The notes under the pieces: generated by a model | The model's input: only the letters and a program-made list of their open reading frames with translations | Database searches by the model: none | Told to the model about the DNA's origin: nothing | NCBI GenBank assembly: GCA_028823415.1 | Contig: JAPKBL010000007.1 | Location: forward strand, 19,136-83,135 | DNA: 64,000 nucleotides | Reading direction: 5' to 3' | Source: Mariniblastus sp. | GTDB taxonomy: Bacteria > Planctomycetota > Planctomycetia > Pirellulales > Pirellulaceae | Program-made: the position numbers and the translations under genes | Shown here: positions 46,701-55,522 of the stretch, piece by piece | Layout: each line of letters begins with the position of its first letter | How positions within the stretch are numbered: the first letter of the stretch is position 1

Positions 46701-48245
46701 ATGACACAAGTCGATTTATCACAGTTAGCAGTCGACCGGCCGGATATTTCCAGGCCGTCGAAGCACCGGCGGAATTGGATTGCCCGCTATGGGTTTCCTG
46801 CGCTACTAATTACTGGTTTTGCGGCTTTGGTTTTTTGGTGTTCCCAGGAGTTTTTATTTCCTCCGCGCAAAGTCCAAGTTGTCCCTGTTTTTGCGACCCA
46901 GGCTGAGATACGAACCGAAGGGGCGGAACTTTTTAAAGCAGCAGGTTGGATTGAACCCCGTCCCACAGCAATCCGGGTTGCTGCGCTCGCATCGGGGGTT
47001 ATTGAGGAACTGCTTGTTGTTGAGGATCAGTTGATAAAAAAGGGAGAGCCAGTCGCTGAGCTAATTAAAGACGACGCGATTCTCTTGCATGATCGTGCAG
47101 TAGCAGATCGTGAATTGGCAGAGGCTGAGTTGGAACGTAATAAAGCCTCCTCGGCGGCTGCCAAGACAAGGTTTGAGCAGCCAGTTCACTTGGAGGCAAA
47201 ATTAGCGGCCGCAGAAGCAGATTTAGCAAAGATCAATACGTCCCTTACGAATCTCCCGTTTGAAACACAGAGAGCCGGTTCAGAGTTGAAATTTGCTAGA
47301 GGTGATTACGAGCGAATGCGAAAGGCTGCGGCATCTGTCTCAGATAGGGAAATCGATCGCTCTTTTGCAGATTACGAAACCGCGAAGGCGCAACTTTCCG
47401 AGTTGCTTGATCGGAAACAGTCTCTCGAAAAGGAGGTCTTTGCAGTTAGGCAAAAAAGGAATGCGATCAACATTCAATTGCAACTCCTGGCCGACGAAAC
47501 GAAAGAACGGGACGAGACTCTTGCCATGGTCGACGCCGCAGAGGCAAGGCTGAAACAGATGTCGGTTGCTGAAGCCGAGGCACAATTGCGTCTTCAGCGG
47601 ATGACGATTCGGGCAGCGGTGGATGGTCGTGTTTATCGCCTCGTCGGATTGCCCGGTGCGCGTGTTGGCGCCGGAGTGATGACTGCCATGCAGGGTCACG
47701 ATGGGAGTAGCGTGATCACTATGTATCGTCCCAACAGTCTTCAAATTCGGGTAGATGTCCGATTTGAGGACATTCCCAAAGTCAGTCACGGCCAATCGGT
47801 TGCAATCTCCAACCCGGCAATGAAAGAACCAATCAGTGGGACTGTCTTGTTCATCAGTTCGGAAGCGGACATTCAAAAAAACACACTTCAGGTCAAAGTG
47901 GCGATCGACAATCCGCCAGTGTTCTTTAAGCCAGACATGTTGGTCGATGTAACTTTTTTAGCACCTAAGCAAGGCGGTAATCAGGACGCGTCAGATCAAG
48001 AACTGTCCTTGTTAGTTTCGGAGAACCTAATTTTTCTTGACGGCGGTCAAACTTTTATTTGGGTAGCAGATCAGTCGAAGGGAATTGCCAAGAAAACGGA
48101 GATCGAATTGGGCAAGCGTGGCAATGACGGGATGGTTGAAATATTAAGTGGTTTGGATATTGGGAGCCGCCTGATCAGTGGTTCAGTGGATGGTTTGGAA
48201 GACCGTGATCGCGTTAAGGTCATGGGTGAGGCAGTTGCGGACTAA
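46701..48245 (+). CDS. HlyD/MacA-type membrane fusion protein
   Basis: A 514-residue periplasmic adaptor. ATG 46701 is chosen; a TTG at 46677 is in frame but poor. One membrane helix (about 31-50; YGFPALLITGFAALVFWCSQ) is followed by the biotinyl-lipoyl half motif (ASGVIEELLVVEDQLIKKGE), a long coiled-coil hairpin about 120-300 (charged heptads such as LELDRAVADRELAEAELERN-like), a second lipoyl half (IRAAVDGRVYRLVGLPGARV) and beta-barrel (LQIRVDVRFEDIPKVSHGQS). It should bridge the permease pair and an outer membrane channel, or act without one. Confidence 0.92.
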   Translation: MTQVDLSQLAVDRPDISRPSKHRRNWIARYGFPALLITGFAALVFWCSQEFLFPPRKVQVVPVFATQAEIRTEGAELFKAAGWIEPRPTAIRVAALASGVIEELLVVEDQLIKKGEPVAELIKDDAILLHDRAVADRELAEAELERNKASSAAAKTRFEQPVHLEAKLAAAEADLAKINTSLTNLPFETQRAGSELKFARGDYERMRKAAASVSDREIDRSFADYETAKAQLSELLDRKQSLEKEVFAVRQKRNAINIQLQLLADETKERDETLAMVDAAEARLKQMSVAEAEAQLRLQRMTIRAAVDGRVYRLVGLPGARVGAGVMTAMQGHDGSSVITMYRPNSLQIRVDVRFEDIPKVSHGQSVAISNPAMKEPISGTVLFISSEADIQKNTLQVKVAIDNPPVFFKPDMLVDVTFLAPKQGGNQDASDQELSLLVSENLIFLDGGQTFIWVADQSKGIAKKTEIELGKRGNDGMVEILSGLDIGSRLISGSVDGLEDRDRVKVMGEAVAD

Positions 48246-48336
48246 CCTTTAGTTGTCTGTATTGGCTGCAGCGTTGTTAAAGTGCGGGCTCGGGTTTGAA
48301 ATTAGAAACTAGTTCGGAAACAAATAGGTTTTAAAA

Positions 48337-49026
48337 ATGGCGCTCGTTGAAATTAAAAATGTGACGAAGCACTATCACAAGGGTGGTGAGACTATCAAAC
48401 CCCTCGATGGTGTGTCCCTCGATATTGAAAAGGGGGAATTTGTGTCGCTGATGGGATCTAGCGGTACTGGGAAATCGACTTTGTTGAACGTGATTGCGAG
48501 TATCGATCGCCCTGATGAAGGTTCGGTTAAAATAGACGGGGTTGAAATTTCCCATTTATCAAGAACGCGTCTTGCGAATTGGAGGGCTGCCAACATCGGA
48601 TACATTTTCCAGACCCACAATTTGATTCCGGTTCTAACTGCCTATGAAAACATTGAAATGCCGCTTTTGCTGCTTCCCCTCAGTCGTGCAGAGCGTAGAA
48701 AACGAATTGAAGTGGCACTGGCAGCCGTCGATTTATTAGATCGAGCTGATCATTACCCGCGTCAAATGTCGGGCGGTCAGGAACAGCGTGCCGGGATTGC
48801 CAGAGCGATCGTTGCCAATCCGAAAGTAGTGGTGGCGGATGAACCGACCGGTGATCTTGATCCTGTTACCTCCGATCAGATTTTGAGTTTACTCAAGAGG
48901 CTAAACCAGGAACTCGATACGACTTTGTTGATGGTCACCCATGATTCGGAGGCGTCGATGATTGCTGATCGGCGATTCAAATTGGTCAATGGAAAACTAG
49001 TCGAGGAAGGGGTGGCGGTCTCATGA
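48337..49026 (+). CDS. LolD/MacB-type ABC transporter ATP-binding protein
   Basis: A 229-residue ATPase of the LolD/MacB/FtsE-type family. Walker A is GSSGTGKST (near residue 41), the Q-loop [19 protein letters not shown], the signature [15 protein letters not shown], Walker [13 protein letters not shown], and the switch His in MVTHD. The signature reads SGGQEQRAG where LolD has SGGQQQRVA. It energises the two FtsX-type permeases. Its stop overlaps the next start (ATGA), implying tight co-expression with the second permease. Confidence 0.95.
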   Translation: MALVEIKNVTKHYHKGGETIKPLDGVSLDIEKGEFVSLMGSSGTGKSTLLNVIASIDRPDEGSVKIDGVEISHLSRTRLANWRAANIGYIFQTHNLIPVLTAYENIEMPLLLLPLSRAERRKRIEVALAAVDLLDRADHYPRQMSGGQEQRAGIARAIVANPKVVVADEPTGDLDPVTSDQILSLLKRLNQELDTTLLMVTHDSEASMIADRRFKLVNGKLVEEGVAVS

Positions 49027-50168
49027 TAAAGCTTATTCCTTACATTTTCAAAACGCTTTGGCGACATCGATCTCGAACAATATTGACGGTTAGCGGTTCG
49101 GCCGTCGCATTATTTGTCTTTTGTTTTGTTGGAAGTGTCCAAGAAGGCATGAATGATCTGCAGAGTCGACAGGCCGGCAAGCGGTCGTTGATCACTTTTC
49201 AGGCAAATAAATTCTGCCCCGCCACTAGTCACCTACCTCAAGATTATGAATCAGAGATTTTAAAAATTGACGGGGTTCGTGAGGTGATTCCTGTCCAAGT
49301 GTTTACTAACAATTGTCGAGCGAGTCTTGACGTCGTGGTTTTTTACGGCGTACCGCCCGAGAAGTTGCGGGTGGCGCGACCAGATTTCGAGATGCAGGAG
49401 GGTTCGTGGGATGAGTTTCAACAGAATCAAGATTCCGCGGTGATGGGCGCCGCGGTCGCAAATCGACGCGGCGTTTCGGTCGGTGATAAATTTTCCATAG
49501 GTTCTTTGAGCGTCGTTGTCGCGGGAATCTTTAACTCCGAAGATCCTGCCGAAGAAAATTATATTTACTCGCATTTGGATTTTCTGCAGCGAAGTAAAGG
49601 TATGAACCTGGTGGGGACGGTCACCCAATTGGAAGTGTTGCTCAACGAGAACGCGGACGCCGATGAAATTTGCCGCGTGATTGATGATCGCTACCTGACT
49701 GGCCCAGTGGAAACTGACACCCGGCCCAAAGGTGTTTTCCAAGCAAAGAGCCTCGGAGATTTGACTCAGTTGATCGGAATGGCTCACTACCTTGGTCTGG
49801 CGTGTGTTGGTTTAGTGGTTTCTCTCGTGGCCACGACGACTGTTATGTCGGTTCAAGATCGCATTAAAGAGCATTCCGTTTTGCAGACGCTGGGTTATTC
49901 CGGGGTAAGGGTATTTCAACTGGTGCTCGCCGAGAGCGTGGCGCTGGCAATGATGGGCGGTACCTTGGGAGTGGTGGTTGCGATGATAGTACTGAGAATC
50001 AGTAGTTTATCCGTTGGCGCCGAAGCAGTCACCATTGCGTTCACTCCCTCGTTTAATCTCGCGGCCACAGGCTTAATCGTGGCGTTGTTGACTGGAATCC
50101 TGGCTGGTGTATTTCCCGCTTTTCAAGCTGCACGCGCGGAAATTGTGGAAGGCTTACGTCAGGTATAA
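49023..50168 (+). CDS. FtsX/MacB-type ABC transporter permease (second of two)
   Basis: A 381-residue permease overlapping the ATPase by 4 bp. N-terminal helix ([20 protein letters not shown]), periplasmic domain about 45-245, and C-terminal helices ([20 protein letters not shown], then [39 protein letters not shown]). It ends in [11 protein letters not shown], the same tail as its partner at 44920. The periplasmic domain has Cys in [15 protein letters not shown] and [11 protein letters not shown], unlike typical LolCE. Last gene of the cluster; a 142-bp gap follows. Confidence 0.9.
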   Translation: MIKLIPYIFKTLWRHRSRTILTVSGSAVALFVFCFVGSVQEGMNDLQSRQAGKRSLITFQANKFCPATSHLPQDYESEILKIDGVREVIPVQVFTNNCRASLDVVVFYGVPPEKLRVARPDFEMQEGSWDEFQQNQDSAVMGAAVANRRGVSVGDKFSIGSLSVVVAGIFNSEDPAEENYIYSHLDFLQRSKGMNLVGTVTQLEVLLNENADADEICRVIDDRYLTGPVETDTRPKGVFQAKSLGDLTQLIGMAHYLGLACVGLVVSLVATTTVMSVQDRIKEHSVLQTLGYSGVRVFQLVLAESVALAMMGGTLGVVVAMIVLRISSLSVGAEAVTIAFTPSFNLAATGLIVALLTGILAGVFPAFQAARAEIVEGLRQV

Positions 50169-50310
50169 ATAGAATTTGCGGTTGGACAATATTACAAAGC
50201 GGACTTTATTGGTTGATGAAAGTGGTACACAATGGGATCACCACCGAAATTTCTTTAACTTAGTGATTGGATTTTTCGAGTGCCAAAATTTTTAATCATA
50301 GAAGAGAAAA

Positions 50311-51675
50311 ATGACTGGATTTATGTGTGTCCTTGCTGAATCGACCTCTGGGGCTTCGCTAAATCCCTGGGTAATGCTCGCAATTGCGGCCTTCCTTGTA
50401 ATTTTAAACGGATTTTTTGTCGCGGCTGAATTTGCATTGGTAAAAGTTCGGATCAGCCAGATTGAAAAAATGGTTGAAGAGAAGCAGGCTTTTGCCAAAC
50501 TGGCCCAATGGCTGGCTGTTCGAATGGATCATTCGCTTTCGGCGTGCCAGCTTGGAATAACGATGGCGTCTCTGGCACTGGGCTTTGTGGGAGAACCAGC
50601 ATTCTCACATTTGATTCAGCCAGTGTTTCAAATGCTGGGCGTCAATTCGGAAAAACTGCTTCACTTTTTTGGTTTAATTGTCTCTTTTTCAGTGATCACA
50701 TCCCTGCATTTGGTGATTGGGGAACAGGCTCCGAAAATATTCGCGATCCGGCAACCACAGCAGATGGTAAGATGGTGCGCGCCGCTCCTAGTATTCTTCT
50801 ATTATCTATTGTTCCCATTTATGTATGGATTGAACTGGGCGACGGAAGTGGTTCTGAAATTGGTCGGACTGACCGGTGGTGGCGGACATGGTAGCGTTCA
50901 TACCGAAGACGAAATTAAGGCGGTTTTGAGGGAATCCTATTTTCATCAACAATTGACCGATTCCGAACACACACTTTTAAATCGGGTATTTGAATTTGAT
51001 GATTACTTGTGCCGGGAGGTGATGGTGCCCCGTTCGGATGTCGTCATTCTTGACATCAATCAGCCCCGCGCCGAGTTGATGGAAGTTATGAAACAAACTC
51101 GACACACACGTTACCCTGTTTGTGATGGTTCACTCGATTCATTATTGGGTGTCGTTCATGTCAAGGATTTAATAGGAGTCAATGTACTCGAATCAAATTT
51201 TAAGCTTGAATCAATTTTGCGAAAGCCACAAAAAGTACCAGGCAGCATGCCCATCACGATGGTTTTAAAGAGAATTCAAAGCTCTCACCAACTGATGACA
51301 TTCGTAGTTGATGAACATGGCTCGATCATGGGATTTTGCACCTTAGAAAATGTGCTTGAGAAAATTGTCGGTCCCGTTGATGATGAATTTGATGCGGTTG
51401 AAGAACCCCAGATTCGCAAGATGGGCAAGTGCCAGTATTTAGTTCAAGGCAACACGCTGATCAGGGAACTTGAACAGGAACTCGATGTTGTCTTGGATGA
51501 TCGAGGAGGCGACACTGTTGCCGGCGCATTAATGGCGCGAAGCGGCAAGCTTCCGGAAGTAGGTGACAAGGTCATGTTTGAAAATGTGGTTGCTGAAGTC
51601 ATGGAGGTAAGCAATGACCACGCCGATGTAATTCGGTTCGACTTAACTGACGTTGCGGACAACGAAGCCAATTAA
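50311..51675 (+). CDS. CNNM/CorC-type membrane protein with CBS pair
   Basis: A 454-residue protein of the hemolysin C/CorC group. The DUF21 (CNNM) transmembrane domain spans about 1-190 (FLVILNGFFVAAEFALVKV, LACQLGITMASLALGFVGEP-like region, VIGEQAPKIFAIR). A pair of CBS domains follows at about 215-340 (EVMVPRSDVVILDIN, RYPVCDGSLDSLLGVVHVKD, FVVDEHGSIMGFCTLENVLE). A CorC_HlyC domain is at about 355-445 (QYLVQGNTLIRELEQELDV). These proteins are linked to magnesium or cobalt export, with the CBS pair sensing nucleotide or Mg. ATG 50311 has a gaagag ribosome binding site. Confidence 0.92.
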   Translation: MTGFMCVLAESTSGASLNPWVMLAIAAFLVILNGFFVAAEFALVKVRISQIEKMVEEKQAFAKLAQWLAVRMDHSLSACQLGITMASLALGFVGEPAFSHLIQPVFQMLGVNSEKLLHFFGLIVSFSVITSLHLVIGEQAPKIFAIRQPQQMVRWCAPLLVFFYYLLFPFMYGLNWATEVVLKLVGLTGGGGHGSVHTEDEIKAVLRESYFHQQLTDSEHTLLNRVFEFDDYLCREVMVPRSDVVILDINQPRAELMEVMKQTRHTRYPVCDGSLDSLLGVVHVKDLIGVNVLESNFKLESILRKPQKVPGSMPITMVLKRIQSSHQLMTFVVDEHGSIMGFCTLENVLEKIVGPVDDEFDAVEEPQIRKMGKCQYLVQGNTLIRELEQELDVVLDDRGGDTVAGALMARSGKLPEVGDKVMFENVVAEVMEVSNDHADVIRFDLTDVADNEAN

Positions 51676-51733
51676 TTGTTGATCAGTTGTTGTTTTTTTT
51701 ATAAAAGAAATTGATCAAAACGGAGCGCGGAAA

Positions 51734-52687
51734 ATTCGAATTCTTATTGTAACACCGGCAAAGCGAGGCTCATTGCTCGGCAATAGTGTTACCGCTGGCC
51801 GGTGGCGAGAATTACTTTGCAATTTAGGTCACCGTGTTACTGTGGCGACCCGATGCGTCGACGGCCCATTTGACTTGTTAGTTGCTTTGCACGCACGAAA
51901 AAGTCATCATTCGGTGGTTCAGTTCCGTAAAAACAGAGTCGGCAAACCGATAATTATTGCGATGACCGGAACTGATTTGCACTGTGATCTCGGTGTTTCC
52001 GCGAAGGTCGATGAGTCCCTCAAGATTGCGGATCGCATTTTGCTACTTGAGCCCAAGGCGGGTTTCAAGTTGCCAAGTAAGTACCAAAGAAAACTGAGGG
52101 TAATTTACCAATCGGCCAACACAGTTGTTCCCAAGCCAAAACCACTGACGCGTTGGTTCGAGGTCACCGTCATAGGACACCTTCGTTCGGTAAAAGACCC
52201 GTTTCGCACGGCGTATGCGTCTTCTCAGTTGCCGGACGATTCACGTATTCGCATCGTCCAAATTGGTCGTGCGCTAAATCGTTCGATGGAAAAAACGGCT
52301 CGGATGATTGCTGCACGGAATCCGCGTTACCGATTCTTGGGGCCACTATCGCATTCAGAAACGCAACGGCGTCTTGCCCGTAGCCGTTTGACAGTGCTGA
52401 GCTCGAAATCAGAGGGTGGACCAGCGGTGTTGTCCGAGGCAATTGTGAACAGGGTACCTGTTCTCGCGTCCCGAATTGATGCGACGGAGGGAATCCTCGG
52501 GGAGTCTTACCCTGGAATGTTCCGGGTTGGCGACACCCAACGCCTGACGGAGTTGCTACATCGCGCGGAAATGGAACCTTCGTTTGGTCGGCAATTGATC
52601 AAAAGCACTCAAGTGATGAAGCCGAGGTTGCAGCCAGAGTACGAAATCAAGGCGTGGAAACAATTGGTGGGTGAATTTGGAATATAA
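51734..52687 (+). CDS. SenB-like glycosyltransferase (TIGR04348 type), probable ATT start
   Basis: A 317-residue GT-B-type glycosyltransferase resembling the TIGR04348 family, now named selenosugar synthase SenB. Family-like blocks are RILIVTPAKRGSLLGNSVTA at the N-terminus, DLLVALHARKSHHS, IIIAMTGTDLHCDLG, EVTVIGHLRSVKDPFRTAYA, and SSKSEGGPAVLSEAI. The conserved N-terminus is in frame but has no ATG/GTG/TTG between the upstream stop (51680) and TTG 51773. An ATT at 51734 follows ggag with 8-base spacing and gives the expected N-terminus; TTG 51773 would remove 13 residues of it. SenB makes a selenosugar from UDP-GlcNAc and selenophosphate, but no senA or senC (selD-like) gene is near, so the substrate here is open. 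Confidence 0.8.
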   Translation: MRILIVTPAKRGSLLGNSVTAGRWRELLCNLGHRVTVATRCVDGPFDLLVALHARKSHHSVVQFRKNRVGKPIIIAMTGTDLHCDLGVSAKVDESLKIADRILLLEPKAGFKLPSKYQRKLRVIYQSANTVVPKPKPLTRWFEVTVIGHLRSVKDPFRTAYASSQLPDDSRIRIVQIGRALNRSMEKTARMIAARNPRYRFLGPLSHSETQRRLARSRLTVLSSKSEGGPAVLSEAIVNRVPVLASRIDATEGILGESYPGMFRVGDTQRLTELLHRAEMEPSFGRQLIKSTQVMKPRLQPEYEIKAWKQLVGEFGI

Positions 52688-52797
52688 TCAAAAAGCTTAA
52701 CGAGGGTCACATGGCAAGTTACACAGATTCGGCGTCGCATAGATAATTTGTGATTCCTGTGTAAGCGAAACGCGTTGCCTAAACCCCACGCCCTTGA

Positions 52798-53553
52798 TTA
52801 AGACTCCGACAAGGGAATTTCTCCGTCAAACGGTTCTGCAACTCCCTTGATCGACGCCAACGCATTGGCTGCGGCACGTTGCTCTGCTTCTTTTTTGTTT
52901 TTACCCCAAGCCGGCCCGAATAATTTTTTGTCCACTTGAGCCGATATCTGAAACCATTTGTCGTGATCCGGACCTTGGTTTCCAAGGAGTTGATACCGTG
53001 GAGGGAGCCCGAATCGTTTTTGGGTGTATTGTTGCAGCTCAGATTTGTAATTGATTTCTAGACCACCCGCGATCGCTGCAGTGACCTGTTTTTCGATAAA
53101 AGGCGTCAGGAATTTTTTGACACTATCGATTCCCGAGTCAAGATAAATCGCGGCAACAATCGATTCGAATGCGTTGGCGAGGAGGGATTTAGGAACTTTG
53201 CCTTTACTGCCGATGCCCTTGCCCACGACTAAGAACTCTTCAATGTTTAGGCATTCGCCAATTGCGGCACACGATTGGCGGCTGACCACATTTGACTTGA
53301 CCTTGGTCAAATCACCTTCGAGCCAATCGGGGAAGTTTTTGAAAAGATATTCACAAACTGCGAACCCAAGAATGGAATCACCGAGAAACTCAAGCCTTTC
53401 GTAACTGCAGAGCCTGGTGTTAGCGACCGAAGCATGCGTGATAGCTTCGAATAAGTATCCTTTTTCGACGAACTCATAGCCAAGGTTTTCTTCGCAGCGC
53501 TTGACCGCAGCGAGCGCTTCTGGGCCAAGCTTAAATTCCCGATATTCAGTCAT
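52798..53553 (-). CDS. rnc: Ribonuclease III
   Basis: A 251-residue double-strand RNA endonuclease. ATG 53553 (MTEYREFKLGPEALAAVKR) gives a normal length; the open frame runs 44 residues further upstream without family likeness. The catalytic domain carries the signature ERLEFLGDSILGF, with the acidic residues needed for Mg, and the downstream SLLANAFESIVAAIYLDSG segment. The dsRNA-binding domain starts near 160 (NYKSELQQYTQKRFG) and ends GKNKKEAEQRAAANALASI. It matures rRNA and regulates mRNA in the cytoplasm. Here it is not next to era or acpP-fabF, its usual partners in many phyla. Confidence 0.95.
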   Translation of the reverse strand: MTEYREFKLGPEALAAVKRCEENLGYEFVEKGYLFEAITHASVANTRLCSYERLEFLGDSILGFAVCEYLFKNFPDWLEGDLTKVKSNVVSRQSCAAIGECLNIEEFLVVGKGIGSKGKVPKSLLANAFESIVAAIYLDSGIDSVKKFLTPFIEKQVTAAIAGGLEINYKSELQQYTQKRFGLPPRYQLLGNQGPDHDKWFQISAQVDKKLFGPAWGKNKKEAEQRAAANALASIKGVAEPFDGEIPLSES

Positions 53554-53742
53554 TGATACAGTTGCGAGACAGAGTTGAATGCGTGATAAGAATAATCTTG
53601 CTATCCTATGCGCTGCGGTTCGATTGTCAGGGGAAATATAGGGCCTTCCCCGAAATATCATAAAATTAGTCTCCTTTTCAGCCAAATGACGGAGACGTAA
53701 ACCAAGCCTTTTTGAAGGGCCTCGGAGACACTTAGTCCGAGT

Positions 53743-55101
53743 TCAATCTTTCATATGGACGCTGTTCGACGTCATATTGTCGGCAACTAAAAAAGCGAGT
53801 TCCATCGCTTGATCGTAATTCAATCGCGGATCGACTTGACTCTTGTAGGCCCGTTCGAGATCGGGTTCAGCCAATTTACCAGAGCCGCCAATGCACTCCG
53901 TTACGTTATCTCCGGTCAGTTCTAGGTGAACGCCGCCCAAAATTGATCCTTGCTTTCGATGGATTTGAAAGGCAATTTCCAATTCACTTGCAATTTTATC
54001 GAAACTTCGTGTTTTGATGCCGGAATTGGTTGAAAACGTATTCCCGTGCATGGGGTCAGAACAAAATAGGACTTTTTGATTTGCCGTTTGGACTGCATCA
54101 ATAATAGGCGGCAAACAGGCTGCAACATCGTCCGCTCCGAAACGATGAATGAGGGTGATTCGTCCTGGTTCGTTGTCTGGATTTAACGCGGTGATCAGGG
54201 TCGTTAATTCGACGGGGTCAAACTTCGGGCCAACTTTGATTCCGATCGGGTTAGAAATCCCCTTCATATATTCCACGTGGGCGCCGTTGATATCGCGGGT
54301 TCGGTATCCAATCCATGGGAAATGGGTACTCATGTTGTACCAACCATCGCGGCGCGGAACCCGTCTTGTTTGCGCTTGTTCATAACTTAAATGGAGAGCT
54401 TCATGAGAAGTAAAAAAGTCGATTATTTTACTTTGCGAGATCGACGTTCCCAGCACCGCCTCCATAAAGTTAAGTGAGTTAGTAATCGATTCGATCATCT
54501 CGTGATATTTACGCGCCCGCGGGGAATCGGTCGCGAACTCAAGATCCCAATTCTCAGGATGGTGCATGTCAGCAAATCCGCCGACGCTTAGTCCACGAAT
54601 AAAATTCAATGTCAAGGCTGCTCTTTCGTATCCACGAAGGAGAAGTTCAGGGTCAGCGACTCGGTCGACTTCCGAGAAACCTGATCGGTTGATAATATCA
54701 CCTCGGTAAACCGGAAGTGTTACACCGTCTCGGGTTTCAGTTTCGCTTGATCGAGGTTTCGCGTATTGGCCGGCAATGCGTCCGACCCGAATGACTTTGT
54801 TCATAGAACCAAAGATCAAAACGAAGCTCATCTGCATGATGACTTTTAGATTCCGCACGATCGAATCAGTCTCACAATCATCGAGACTTTCAGAACAGTC
54901 ACCCCCCTGAAGTAGAAACGCCCGGCCTTCGGCCGCCTCGGCGAGTTGGTGCTTCAGGCTTTCGATCTCCCAACTCGTTACCAACGGAGGCAGTTTGGCG
55001 AGGCGATGCAACGTGTCGTCTAGATGTTCGAGATCTGGATAGACGGGCTGCTGTGTAATGATTTTGTTGCGCCAAGAACTTGGCGACCAGTGATCGGTCA
55101 T
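53743..55101 (-). CDS. Class II 3-deoxy-7-phosphoheptulonate synthase (DAHP synthase)
   Basis: A 452-residue class II DAHP synthase (plant/mycobacterial type, AroF-II), the first step of the shikimate pathway from phosphoenolpyruvate and erythrose 4-phosphate. Key blocks: FLLQGGDCSESLDDCETDSI (metal-binding Cys region), KVIRVGRIAGQYAKPRSSET, THFPWIGYRTRDINGAHVEY, KVGPKFDPVELTTLI, GRITLIHRFGADDVAACLPP, and VLFCSDPMHGNTFSTNSGIK with GGVHLELTGDNVTECIGG. Length is normal. It has no visible chorismate mutase fusion. Confidence 0.95.
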   Translation of the reverse strand: MTDHWSPSSWRNKIITQQPVYPDLEHLDDTLHRLAKLPPLVTSWEIESLKHQLAEAAEGRAFLLQGGDCSESLDDCETDSIVRNLKVIMQMSFVLIFGSMNKVIRVGRIAGQYAKPRSSETETRDGVTLPVYRGDIINRSGFSEVDRVADPELLLRGYERAALTLNFIRGLSVGGFADMHHPENWDLEFATDSPRARKYHEMIESITNSLNFMEAVLGTSISQSKIIDFFTSHEALHLSYEQAQTRRVPRRDGWYNMSTHFPWIGYRTRDINGAHVEYMKGISNPIGIKVGPKFDPVELTTLITALNPDNEPGRITLIHRFGADDVAACLPPIIDAVQTANQKVLFCSDPMHGNTFSTNSGIKTRSFDKIASELEIAFQIHRKQGSILGGVHLELTGDNVTECIGGSGKLAEPDLERAYKSQVDPRLNYDQAMELAFLVADNMTSNSVHMKD

Positions 55102-55522
55102 GAAAATTCTGATGGGGTGCGAGTTTATTCTATAAGTTGAATCCGCTACAAATCGCAGTGTTTTGCACGCAAATTGCTTACTGGATAATCGACGAAACTA
55201 CCAGAAGCTTGTGACGGAAACTTATGTTTCTCTAGGTTTTGTCGGCAACTAGCTTCTAATTTCGTGCGAGACAAAGTCGGATTTGATTCCGAAATGTGAT
55301 GCAAACGTGATTTACAACGCGTCATCCTATCGTTTGAATTTATTGATTTCATCGTCAGAATAGGTTTTGTCCGTGGAATTTGACACGAAACCCGAAATCC
55401 GTTCCTAACTTCCGGCGTATAATGATGGTGAGTTGTTCAGGAAGCGAATGATTAAGGTTACAATCAGAGCGTTAATCCAAAATCTAATTTTTTTCAGTTA
55501 CCATTTTGAAGGAAAAATACAG
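55102..55522. other. 421-bp intergenic region between divergent genes
   Basis: Carries the promoters of the DAHP synthase gene and the TPR-redoxin gene. The N-terminal extension frame from 55433 could reach into it, but the ribosome binding site at 55508 favours ATG 55523. No RNA gene or repeat seen. Confidence 0.35.

Noticed and set aside
47340..47876. 178-codon antisense frame in the membrane fusion gene
   Set aside because: Overlaps the lipoyl and coiled-coil coding region entirely; no domain.
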